Source: Roseomonas mucosa (GTDB taxonomy: Bacteria > Pseudomonadota > Alphaproteobacteria > Acetobacterales > Acetobacteraceae). From it: a stretch of 64,000 nt of DNA. The translations under genes were made by a program, and so were the position numbers. This document shows positions 1 through 7,027 of the stretch, in pieces. Each line of letters starts with the position of its first letter. The stretch's first letter is position 1. Location of the stretch: positions 43,014 to 107,013 of the forward strand of contig CAMDWG010000012.1 in assembly GCA_945878375.1 (NCBI GenBank), given 5' to 3'. A model generated the notes under the pieces. The model had not been told where the DNA came from. It saw only the letters and a list, made by a program, of their open reading frames with translations, and made no database searches.

Positions 1-406
1 GCCCCTGCGCGTGGCGCCCGAGCACATCGAGCGTCACGCAGGGCTCGCCGGAGGGATCGTTGCCGAGATAGCCGGCCGATGACAGCCGCTGGAGATTCTC
101 CAGCCCCGCCGCGTCGCGGGCCAGGGCCACGATGGGATCGGGCCGGCTGCGGTGCAGATCGGCGCGGCCCGGTTCCTCGGTCGCGGCGCGGCTCAGGAAC
201 AGCTGGCAGCCCATGATGGGCTGGATGCCCTTGCCCGTGCAGCCTTGCGCGAATTCCAGCGCGCCGAACAAATTCGCCGAATCGGTCAGCGCCACGGCCG
301 GCATGCCGGCGGCCTTGGCCAGGGCCGGCAGCTTCTCGGCCTTGATCGCCCCTTCGGACATCGAATAGGCGGAATGGGCGTGGAGGTGGATGAAGGTGTC
401 GCTCAC
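1..406 (-). CDS. dnaE: DNA polymerase III subunit alpha, 5' part only
   Basis: Catalytic subunit of the replicative DNA polymerase. Only the first ~135 residues are in the window; the gene runs off the left edge. The N-terminus reads MSDTFIHLHAHSAYSMSEG, the start of the PHP domain, with the metal-binding HxH pattern (HLHAH) typical of DnaE. The start is GTG at 404-406, preceded by an AGGAAAGG ribosome binding site. It lies 26 bases downstream of the NDH-2-like gene on the same strand. Family assignment is firm from the N-terminal PHP sequence; whether the rest is intact cannot be seen. Confidence 0.93.
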   Translation of the reverse strand, partial: MSDTFIHLHAHSAYSMSEGAIKAEKLPALAKAAGMPAVALTDSANLFGALEFAQGCTGKGIQPIMGCQLFLSRAATEEPGRADLHRSRPDPIVALARDAAGLENLQRLSSAGYLGNDPSGEPCVTLDVLGRHAQG

Positions 407-432
407 GCCCCTTTCCTACCACACCCAGCGGA

Positions 433-1782
433 TCAGTGCAGTTTGACACGCGGCTCCGTCCGCCGCGACAGCATCCGGCCCAGCGAGGCCAGGGCGGTCT
501 TCGGCACGCCATGCAGGGCGCGCTGGTGCATCTTGTAGAGCGAGCGATACATCAGCCGGGCGAAATACCCCTCCACCATCAGGCTCTTGCCGACCAGCAC
601 GCCCATCAAGCTGCCGACGGTCGAGTAATGGCCGAGCGAGACCAGGCTGCCGAAATCGCGATACTTGAAGGGCTCGACCGGCGCGCCCTTCAGGCGGCGG
701 CGGATCTGGCGCAGCACATGGCTGGCCTGCTGGTGCGCCGCCTGGGCGCGCGGCGGCAGGTAGCCACCCGGCCCCGGACCCGGGCAGGCGGCGCAATCGC
801 CCAGCGCGAAGATGTCCGCATCCCGCGTGGTCTGCAGCGTCGGCAGCACCGCCAGCTGGTGCATCCGCGCAAGCTCCAGCCCATCCAGCGCGCCGAGCAC
901 CGCCGGCCCCTTCACCCCGGCCGACCACACGACGAGCTCGGAGGACAGGACGCGGCCATCGGCCAGATGCACGCCTTCCGCCGTCACGGCGCTGACGCGG
1001 GTGCCGGCCATCACCGACACGCCGAGACCTTCCAGCAGCTTCGTCGCGGCCTCCGAAAGCCGTTCCGGCAAGGCGGGCAGGATGCGGGGCGCGGCCTCGA
1101 TCAGGGTCAGGCGCAGGTCGCGCTCAGGATCGATCCGGTCCATGCCATAGGCGACCAGCTGGCGGGTCGCGCGGTGCAGTTCCGCCGCCAGCTCCGTCCC
1201 CGTGGCGCCGGCGCCAATGATGGCGACATGCAGCTGGCCGGGCGCGATGGGTTCGGCCTGGGTCTGAGCGCGGATGCAGGCGTTCAGCAGGCGCCGGTTG
1301 AAGCGCCGCGCCTGGCTCGTGGTCTCCAACGGGATGGCGTGATCGCGCACGCCGGGCGTGCCGAAATCATTGGTGGTGCTGCCGATGGCGATGACGAGGG
1401 TGTCGTAGGGCTCGGCCCGTTCCGGCGTGACCTGACGGCCATCCTCGTCGAAGGTCGGGCCGAGCAGGGCGATCTTCCGCGCCCGATCCAGCCCCACCAA
1501 TTCGCCGTAGCGGTAGGTGAAGTGGTGCCAATGCGCCTGGGCCAGGTAGTCCAGCTCGTGATCGTCCACATCGAGGCTGCCGGCCGCGACCTCATGCAGC
1601 AGCGGCTTCCACAGATGGCTTCTTGCGCGATCCACCAGGGTGATCTGCGCCTGGCCGCGCCGGCCGAGCGTGTCGCCCAGCCGCGTCGCGAGTTCGAGGC
1701 CGCCCGCCCCGCCGCCGACCACGACGATGCGGTGCGGGCCCTCGCGCGGGGGCGAGCCCTGGGGCTGGGACGCGTCGGGCAT
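433..1782 (-). CDS. ndh: type II NADH:quinone oxidoreductase-like FAD/NAD protein
   Basis: 449 residues of the Ndh/pyridine nucleotide-disulfide oxidoreductase family, a single-subunit, non-proton-pumping membrane-associated flavoprotein that passes electrons from NADH to quinone. FAD-binding Rossmann motif near residue 20 (RIVVVGGGAGGLELATRLG), second nucleotide-binding GxGxxG near residue 190 (VAIIGAGATGTELAAEL), and a C-terminal FAD motif (DIFALGDCAACPGPG) near residue 325. The C-terminal ~80 residues are basic and amphipathic, as expected for membrane attachment in NDH-2. The organism also has a complete complex I in this window, so this would be the uncoupled alternative entry point. The gene symbol is by family resemblance; sulfide:quinone reductase-like relatives are the main alternative. 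Confidence 0.82.
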   Translation of the reverse strand: MPDASQPQGSPPREGPHRIVVVGGGAGGLELATRLGDTLGRRGQAQITLVDRARSHLWKPLLHEVAAGSLDVDDHELDYLAQAHWHHFTYRYGELVGLDRARKIALLGPTFDEDGRQVTPERAEPYDTLVIAIGSTTNDFGTPGVRDHAIPLETTSQARRFNRRLLNACIRAQTQAEPIAPGQLHVAIIGAGATGTELAAELHRATRQLVAYGMDRIDPERDLRLTLIEAAPRILPALPERLSEAATKLLEGLGVSVMAGTRVSAVTAEGVHLADGRVLSSELVVWSAGVKGPAVLGALDGLELARMHQLAVLPTLQTTRDADIFALGDCAACPGPGPGGYLPPRAQAAHQQASHVLRQIRRRLKGAPVEPFKYRDFGSLVSLGHYSTVGSLMGVLVGKSLMVEGYFARLMYRSLYKMHQRALHGVPKTALASLGRMLSRRTEPRVKLH

Positions 1783-1882
1783 GAAGGTATCCGCCTGTGG
1801 GGAGCCGGCGTGTTAGACCGGAGATAGCCCCTTACTTGCAATGTGCGTGCCGCCGCTAATGGATTCGACGAAAGGAAATGAG

Positions 1883-2350
1883 ATGCCGGAGGATCTCGGC
1901 CTGCTGCGGCAGGCCATCGCGCTGGCCGCCGAAAGCCGCGCGGCGGGCCAGCATCCCTTCGGCGCGGTGCTGGCCGATGCGGAAGGGCGCGTGTTGATGC
2001 AGGCGATGAACGGCTTTCATCCGCATGGCGACGGCACCGCCCATGCCGAACGCCTGCTGGCCACCCGCGCCTGCATCGACTTGGCGCCCGAGGCGCGGGC
2101 GGCCGCGACGCTCTATTCCAGCGCCGAGCCCTGCGCGATGTGCAGCGGCGCGATCTACTGGGCCGGGATCGGGCGCGTGGTCTATGGGCTGTCGGAGGCG
2201 CGGCTGAAGGCGATGATCGGCCCGCATCCCGAAAACCTGACCATGGCGCTGGACTGCCGCGCGGTCTTCGCCGCCGGCCAGCGCGACATCTCGGTGGAAG
2301 GCCCGCTGCTGGAGGACGAGGCGGCGGAGGCGCACAAGGGCTTCTGGTAG
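1883..2350 (+). CDS. nucleoside deaminase (CDA fold)
   Basis: 155-residue zinc-dependent cytidine deaminase-like protein of the guanine deaminase/TadA superfamily. The zinc site is visible: HAE (histidine ligand and catalytic glutamate, about residue 53) and PCAMC (two cysteine ligands, about residue 86). The start was moved to the ATG at 1883 because an AAAGGA ribosome binding site precedes it and the family homology begins there; 14 upstream codons in frame look non-coding. The C-terminal HKGFW ending resembles guanine deaminase-type members rather than tRNA deaminase TadA. Single plus-strand gene facing lolD; substrate not determined from sequence. Confidence 0.85.
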   Translation: MPEDLGLLRQAIALAAESRAAGQHPFGAVLADAEGRVLMQAMNGFHPHGDGTAHAERLLATRACIDLAPEARAAATLYSSAEPCAMCSGAIYWAGIGRVVYGLSEARLKAMIGPHPENLTMALDCRAVFAAGQRDISVEGPLLEDEAAEAHKGFW

Positions 2351-2453
2351 GGCCGTGCCGCGCGAGATCGTCTTCGTCGTCGGCCGCCCCGACACGGCGA
2401 TCCACCTGGCGGAGGTGGTGGCGGGGTAGCGGCGTCAGACCGGGAAGGTCGGC

Positions 2454-2595
2454 CGTGCCCCCTCCCCAGCCCTCCCCCGCAAAGCGGGAGAGGGAGCATG
2501 AGTGCGCGCCCCCTCCCCCGCAAAGCGGGAGAGGGACCACGAGTGCGCGCAACCCCCTCTCCCGCTTTGCGGGGGAGGGTTGGGGAGGGGGCACG
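2454..2595. repeat. palindromic repeat cluster with 41-bp inverted arms
   Basis: This lies in the 350-base gene-free stretch between the deaminase and lolD. Two arms, 2454-2495 and 2555-2595, are inverted copies of each other with about one mismatch over 41 bases. Each contains a core of the form CTCCCCCGCAAAGCGGGAG, itself able to form a hairpin with an AAA loop. A further direct copy lies at 2511-2535, so 2470-2510 and 2511-2552 form a ~41-base imperfect tandem repeat. A fourth copy with one mismatch is found 30 kb away at 32709-32733, so this is a dispersed element of the genome and not only a local terminator. It could act as a bidirectional terminator between the converging deaminase and lolD genes. 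Confidence 0.85.
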
Positions 2596-2700
2596 ACCAA
2601 CAGCCCCACGCGCTATCCCGCTGCCGCCTTCGTTCCGCCCCAGGGATCAGGGCGGAACAGGCGGAAGCGGTAGCTCGGATCGGCGATCGGCAGCGGGGGG

Positions 2701-3399
2701 TCAGGCCGCCACCACCCGCCCATCGCGCAGCGTCACCACGCGGTCCATCCGCGCAGCGAGGTCGGGGTTGTGGGTGGCGATCAGCGCGGCGACGCCCTGG
2801 CCGCGCACGGCGTTCAGCAATTCCTGGAAGACGCGGTCGGCGGTTGCGACATCGAGGTTGCCGGTCGGCTCATCCGCCAGCAGCACGCGCGGCGCATTGG
2901 CCAGCGCGCGGGCGATGGCCACACGCTGCTGCTCGCCGCCCGAAAGCTTGCCGGGCCGATGCGCTTCCCGCCCCGCCAGGCCGAAGGCGTGCAGGAGTTC
3001 ATCCGCCCGGCTGTCCGCCTTGGCGCGCGCGACGCCGGCGGCCATCTGCGGCAGGGCGATGTTCTCGCGTGCCGTGAATTCCGGCAGCAGATGGTGGAAC
3101 TGGTAGACGAAGCCGATGGTGCCGCGCCGGATCGCCGTGCGCGCATCATCCGACAGCGTCCCCGCCGCCTGCCCGGCCACGAAGACCTCCCCCGCATCCG
3201 GCTTCTCCAGCAGCCCGGCCAGATGCAGCAGGGTGGATTTGCCGGTGCCGGAGGGTGCGACCAGCGCCACGATCTCCCCAGCCCGTAGCACCAGATCGGC
3301 GCCGCGCAGCACGGTCAGCTCGCCGGCTTCCGTGCGGAAGCTGCGGGCGACGGCGCGAAGCTCAAGCGGAGGCGCGGAATCGTTGGCGCTGCGACTCAC
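2701..3399 (-). CDS. lolD: lipoprotein-releasing ABC transporter ATPase
   Basis: 232-residue cytoplasmic ATPase of the Lol system, which extracts outer-membrane lipoproteins from the inner membrane. Walker A is APSGTGKST (about residue 50; the first position is Ala where Gly is usual), Q-loop [13 protein letters not shown] signature LSGGEQQR, Walker [13 protein letters not shown], and the H-loop in IATHN. Start is GTG at 3397-3399 with a GAGGAG ribosome binding site. It lies 48 bases downstream of its permease gene lolC on the same strand; the [12 protein letters not shown] stretch is characteristic of LolD rather than MacB. Confidence 0.95.
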   Translation of the reverse strand: MSRSANDSAPPLELRAVARSFRTEAGELTVLRGADLVLRAGEIVALVAPSGTGKSTLLHLAGLLEKPDAGEVFVAGQAAGTLSDDARTAIRRGTIGFVYQFHHLLPEFTARENIALPQMAAGVARAKADSRADELLHAFGLAGREAHRPGKLSGGEQQRVAIARALANAPRVLLADEPTGNLDVATADRVFQELLNAVRGQGVAALIATHNPDLAARMDRVVTLRDGRVVAA

Positions 3400-3447
3400 G
3401 CTCTGCTCCTCGGGCCTTCGGCCCTGCGGTGCGCCGCGACCGCCGCA

Positions 3448-4698
3448 CTACTCATTCCGCAGCGCCTCCACCGGGTCGGTCTTCGCCGCGCGCCAGCTGG
3501 GGTAGATCGTCGCCAGCAGCGACAGGCCAAGCCCCATGCCGACCACCTGCGCCACTTCCTTCGGGTCCACCACGGCAGGCAGGCGCGAGAGGAAATAGAC
3601 TTCCGGGCTGAACAGCTCCGTTCCCGACAGCGACTGGATGAACTGGCGGATGCCTTCGATGTTGGCGCAGAAGACCATGCCGATGGCGAAGCCGATCAGC
3701 GTGCCCGCCACGCCGACGCTGGCACCGCAGAGCAGGAAGATGCGCAGGATCGCGCCCCGCGTCGCGCCCATGGTCCGCAGGATGGCGATGTCGCGGCCCT
3801 TGTCCTTCACGAGCATAATCAGGGAGGAGACGATGTTGAACGCCGCCACCAGGATGATCAGCGTCAGGATCAGGAACATCACGTTCCGCTCCACCTGCAC
3901 CGCCGCGAAGAAGCTGGAATTGGCGTCCTGCCAATCCAGGATCCGCACCGGCTGGCCCTGCAACGCCCCGCGAATGCCACGAGAGACAGCGCGAACCCCG
4001 GTCGGGTCCTGCACGAAGACCTCGATCTGGGTGGCGTTGTCGCCGGTCTGGAAGAACAGCTGCGCCGCCTTCAAGGGCAGGAAGACGAAGCCGTTGTCGT
4101 ATTCATGCATGCCCACCTGGAACAGCGCGACGACCGTATAGGCGCGCACGCGCGGCACCGTGCCGAAGACGGTGGTGCGCCCCTGCGGCGAGACCAGCGT
4201 GATCCTGTCCCCCACCGAAAGGCCGAGCCGTTGCGCCAGCCGCGTGCCGATGACGATCGCGTCCTCGCCCTCGAAGCGGTCGAGTGATCCGGCGACGATG
4301 TTGCGCGCCACGAGCCCACGTGCGCGCAGGTCCTCGGGCTTCACCCCGCGCGCCAGGCCGCCGGAGGCGCCGCCGTTCTCGCTGGTCAGCAGCGCCTGGC
4401 CTTCCACGATCGGCGTCGCGCTGACCACGCCGGGCACGGCGCGGATGCGCCCCGCCACCGCGTCGTAGTCGCTCAGCACCCTCTCAGCGCCATGCACGCC
4501 GAGATGGCCGTTGAGGCCGAGGATCCGCCCGAGCAGTTCCTGGCGGAAGCCGTTCATCACGCTCATCACGATGATCAGCGTCGCGACGCCAAGCGCGATG
4601 CCGACCAGCGAGAAGGTGGCAATGACGGAAACGAAGCGTTCCCCCTTCCGCGCGCGCAGGTAGCGGAAGGCGATGGCGCGCTCGAAGGGGTCGAACAT
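3448..4698 (-). CDS. lolC: lipoprotein-releasing ABC transporter permease
   Basis: 416-residue LolC/LolE-family inner-membrane permease, partner of LolD. One transmembrane helix near residues 20-50 (FVSVIATFSLVGIALGVATL), a large periplasmic domain, then three helices in the C-terminal third (around MFLILTLIILVAAFNIV, then two more), the standard FtsX-like layout. The start ATG (4696-4698) was chosen at MFDPFERAIAFRYLRARKG, the conserved family N-terminus; an upstream in-frame extension is Gly/Arg-rich shadow sequence. Alphaproteobacteria commonly carry one LolC/E-type permease next to lolD, suggesting a homodimer; no second permease gene is present here. Confidence 0.95.
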   Translation of the reverse strand: MFDPFERAIAFRYLRARKGERFVSVIATFSLVGIALGVATLIIVMSVMNGFRQELLGRILGLNGHLGVHGAERVLSDYDAVAGRIRAVPGVVSATPIVEGQALLTSENGGASGGLARGVKPEDLRARGLVARNIVAGSLDRFEGEDAIVIGTRLAQRLGLSVGDRITLVSPQGRTTVFGTVPRVRAYTVVALFQVGMHEYDNGFVFLPLKAAQLFFQTGDNATQIEVFVQDPTGVRAVSRGIRGALQGQPVRILDWQDANSSFFAAVQVERNVMFLILTLIILVAAFNIVSSLIMLVKDKGRDIAILRTMGATRGAILRIFLLCGASVGVAGTLIGFAIGMVFCANIEGIRQFIQSLSGTELFSPEVYFLSRLPAVVDPKEVAQVVGMGLGLSLLATIYPSWRAAKTDPVEALRNE

Positions 4699-4706
4699 CG
4701 GCGGCC

Positions 4707-4877
4707 CTAGCCTCGCGCCTGCTTCAGCAGGTTGCCGGCCAACCCGCCGAGCAGGCCGCCCGCCCCGCCCACCAGCGCCACCAGCCACAACGAGCGTTCC
4801 AGCCCCGACAGGTCGAGCGCCGTCGCACCCGCCAAGGCGCACACCAGCAGCAGCATCGCCAGAACCATGTATCGCAT
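4707..4877 (-). CDS. small membrane protein between proS and lolC
   Basis: A 56-codon open frame fills the gap between proS (ends 4879) and lolC (starts 4698). It starts at ATG 4875-4877, one base after the proS stop, and ends 8 bases before the lolC start. The product has two hydrophobic segments: residues 5-20 (VLAMLLLVCALAGATA) and 31-50 (WLVALVGGAGGLLGGLAGN), separated by a short charged loop (LSGLER), and ends LLKQARG. The snug fit and codon phase argue for translation. No family recognised; it may assist the Lol permease or be a co-transcribed small envelope protein. Confidence 0.65.
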   Translation of the reverse strand: MRYMVLAMLLLVCALAGATALDLSGLERSLWLVALVGGAGGLLGGLAGNLLKQARG

Positions 4878-4878
4878 A

Positions 4879-6186
4879 TCAGCCCCTGATCTTCCCGAGT
4901 GCGTCCTCGGGCGAGACCTCGTGCCGTTCTCCGGTCATGCGGCGCTTCAATTCGACCTTGCCGGCCGCGGCGCCCTTGGGTCCGACGATGACCTGCCAGG
5001 GATGCCCCATCAGGTCCGCATCGGCGAATTTCGCACCGGCGCGGTCGGCGCGGTCGTCATACACGGCGTCGTCACCCAGCGCACGATAAAGCTGCTCGCC
5101 CATCGCGTCGCAGGCGGCATCGCCGGGCTTCAGGTTCAGCACCGCCGCCTTGAAGGGCGCGACCGCGTCGGGCCACTTGATGCCGGCCTCGTCGTGATTC
5201 GCCTCGATGATCGCGCCGACCAGGCGAGACACGCCGATGCCGTAGCTGCCCATCTCCGGGATCACGGTGGAACCATCCGGCCCCTGCACGGAAAGCCCCA
5301 TCGGCTGCGAATACTTGGTGCCGAAGTAGAAGATGTGCCCGACTTCGATCCCGCGCGCGGAGACGCGCTCGGCCTCCGGCAGCGCGTCCCAGGCAACGGG
5401 GTCGTGCATCTCGTCGGTGGCGGCGTAGTGGCCGGTCCAGCGTTCCACCAGCGGCGAGAGATCCGCATCGTAGTCCGGGATCTCTGCCAGCGGGTTCATG
5501 TCCAGCAGGTTGCGGCTGACGAAGACCTGGCTTTCGCCGGTCTCGGCCAGGATGATGAATTCATGGCTGAGATTGCCGCCGATCGGGCCGGTATCGGCGC
5601 GCATCGGGATCGCCTTCAGCCCCATCCGCGCGAAGGTGCGGAGATAGGCGACGAACATCTGGTTGTAGGAATGCCGCGCGGCGTCCTTCGTCAGGTCGAA
5701 GGAATAGGCATCCTTCATCAGGAATTCGCGGCCGCGCATCACGCCGAAGCGCGGGCGCACCTCGTCACGGAACTTCCACTGGATGTGGTACAGGTTGCGC
5801 GGCAGGTCGCGATAGGATTTCGCGAATTGGCGGAAGATGTCGGTGACCATTTCCTCATTCGTCGGGCCGAACAGCATCTCACGCTCATGCCGGTCCTTGA
5901 TCCGCAGCATCTCCGGCCCGTAGGCGTCGTAGCGGCCGGATTGGCGCCAGAGATCGGCGGATTGGATCGTCGGCATCAGGATTTCCTGCGCGCCGGCGCG
6001 GTCCTGTTCCTCGCGCACGATCTGGCCGACCTTCTGCAGGGCGCGCCAGCCCATCGGCAGCCAGGCATAGATGCCCGCCGAGGTCTGCCGCACCAGGCCG
6101 GCGCGGAGCATCAGCCGGTGCGAGACGATCTGCGCCTCGGCCGGGGTTTCCTTGAGCGTGGGCAGGAAGGCGCGGGAGAGGCGCAA
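4879..6186 (-). CDS. proS: prolyl-tRNA synthetase, short form without editing insert
   Basis: 435-residue class II aminoacyl-tRNA synthetase that charges tRNA-Pro in the cytoplasm. The N-terminus [18 protein letters not shown] matches the conserved alphaproteobacterial ProRS start. Motif 2 region ([21 protein letters not shown] split across residues ~140-160), motif 3 ([13 protein letters not shown], about residue 325) and the C-terminal anticodon-binding domain are present. At ~435 residues it lacks the INS editing domain of the ~570-residue E. coli type. The start is an unusual TTG at 6184-6186: GGAG lies 7 bases upstream, and upstream in-frame codons are not conserved-looking. Confidence 0.94.
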   Translation of the reverse strand: MRLSRAFLPTLKETPAEAQIVSHRLMLRAGLVRQTSAGIYAWLPMGWRALQKVGQIVREEQDRAGAQEILMPTIQSADLWRQSGRYDAYGPEMLRIKDRHEREMLFGPTNEEMVTDIFRQFAKSYRDLPRNLYHIQWKFRDEVRPRFGVMRGREFLMKDAYSFDLTKDAARHSYNQMFVAYLRTFARMGLKAIPMRADTGPIGGNLSHEFIILAETGESQVFVSRNLLDMNPLAEIPDYDADLSPLVERWTGHYAATDEMHDPVAWDALPEAERVSARGIEVGHIFYFGTKYSQPMGLSVQGPDGSTVIPEMGSYGIGVSRLVGAIIEANHDEAGIKWPDAVAPFKAAVLNLKPGDAACDAMGEQLYRALGDDAVYDDRADRAGAKFADADLMGHPWQVIVGPKGAAAGKVELKRRMTGERHEVSPEDALGKIRG

Positions 6187-6430
6187 GGCGAGGCTCCGGA
6201 CAGTGTGAATGGGCCGGAAGCTAGCCCAGCCGGGACGGCGGCGAAACCGGCGGGCGCCGACGGCCCAGCCAAGTGCGACTTCGCGGGGCGAAGGCGGCCT
6301 GGCCACCACGCGACCCGCATGCTGCGGTGCAACAAAACATCTCGAACGGCGCCGCGAAAGAATAATTCGCGCTAAGGATCGGCCCGCCGGGCTCAAAAAG
6401 GCCTTTGCAATTCCTTCTTCTAAGGCTACT

Positions 6431-6464
6431 AAAAAAACGGGCCGCATCCGAGAGGATGCAGCCC
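6431..6464 (-). terminator. Rho-independent terminator of the small RNA
   Basis: The minus strand carries an ~11-bp GC-rich stem with one bulge/mismatch and a 4-base TCTC loop, followed by CG and seven consecutive T. It is the 3' hairpin of the candidate sRNA and isolates it from proS downstream. Confidence 0.85.
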
Positions 6465-6520
6465 GAGTTTAGGGAGGAAACGCCAGTCACACGGCAGAGA
6501 GAGGATCAACCTCTCCCTGA
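6431..6520 (-). ncRNA. candidate alpha-r8/MmgR (suhB)-type small RNA
   Basis: In the 464-base gene-free stretch upstream of proS the minus strand shows, 5' to 3': a hairpin GAGAGG-TTGAT-CCTCTC (6499-6515); a single-stranded linker containing the 10-mer UUUCCUCCCU (6471-6480); and a strong terminator hairpin, GGGCTGCATCC/GGATGCGGCCC (6439-6464), followed by seven T residues (6431-6437). Hairpin, exposed UUUCCUCCCU and Rho-independent terminator is the layout I recall for the alphaproteobacterial alpha-r8/MmgR family (Rfam 'suhB'). The CCUCCC stretch is anti-Shine-Dalgarno-like, as expected for a trans-acting riboregulator. The 5' end is estimated; no convincing promoter was identified. Confidence 0.72.
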
Positions 6521-6616
6521 AAGCAATAATGGCGTGGGGAGCTCGAGCGGCACAACAAGAAAGGCCGCCGATGGAAGCCAGAAAATAGGCTTTCGGAACT
6601 GATTTGCTTCATAAAC

Positions 6617-6650
6617 AGGCGGCACCCGCTGGGGAGGCGGGTTGGCCGCC
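6617..6650 (-). terminator. terminator after the DUF1467 gene
   Basis: Directly after the stop codon at 6651-6653 the minus strand forms a hairpin GGCGGC...GCCGCC with an inner ACCCGC/GCGGGT stem. It is followed by TGTTTAT, a weak U-tract. It probably ends the rnj-DUF1467 transcript upstream of the small RNA. Confidence 0.6.
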
Positions 6651-6950
6651 TTAATTTTGTGCACGCCCCGGCATCGGCCCCGAAATCCCGGGGCCCTGAT
6701 AGGCGAACCAGCCATCCCGGAAGCTCACCAGCTCGGACTCGATCATCCCATAGACACCGAGCCACAGCACGGCAGAGAGCACCGTCGTCCCGATCAGCTT
6801 CCGCCCCAGTAGCGGCTTCGCCGGCGTGCCGCGCCAGCCGCCCGTCTCCGGATCGGCTTCGGCCGTTGGGCGCGTGCCGATCGGCAGCACGCAGAACAGC
6901 GCCGTCCACCAGATCAGCAGGTAGACGACCACACCGGTGAACACATCCAT
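6651..6950 (-). CDS. DUF1467 family membrane protein
   Basis: 99-residue small inner-membrane protein. Two transmembrane segments: residues 3-22 (VFTGVVVYLLIWWTALFCVL) and about 52-70 (IGTTVLSAVLWLGVYGMI), joined by a cytoplasmic loop with the PIGTRPTAEADPETG pattern typical of DUF1467. The family is common in alphaproteobacteria and often sits between rnj and proS, as here. Function unknown. It lies 77 bases downstream of rnj on the same strand, so it is probably co-transcribed. Confidence 0.88.
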   Translation of the reverse strand: MDVFTGVVVYLLIWWTALFCVLPIGTRPTAEADPETGGWRGTPAKPLLGRKLIGTTVLSAVLWLGVYGMIESELVSFRDGWFAYQGPGISGPMPGRAQN

Positions 6951-7027
6951 CGGGAAGCCTCGCTATCAGACACGCGGCGGAAAGATTGGCCCGCCGCCCC
7001 CATCTCGCCAGGGGCGGCCAGCATCCA

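Noticed and set aside
436..1827. 463-codon plus-strand ORF opposite the NDH-2 gene
   Set aside because: His/Arg/Gln-rich shadow translation antisense to a clear flavoprotein; no domain, typical of high-GC DNA. The same holds for the long plus-strand frames over nuo, lon, clpX and the AceE-like gene.
2355..2429. 25-codon GTG ORF right after the deaminase (VPREIVFVVGRPDTAIHLAEV)
   Set aside because: Too short and without a ribosome site; could be a decayed gene start before the repeat cluster, but cannot be supported.
2454..2595. CRISPR-like array
   Set aside because: Only two direct units with no unique spacers of equal length; the unit is itself palindromic and has an inverted copy. No cas genes in the window.
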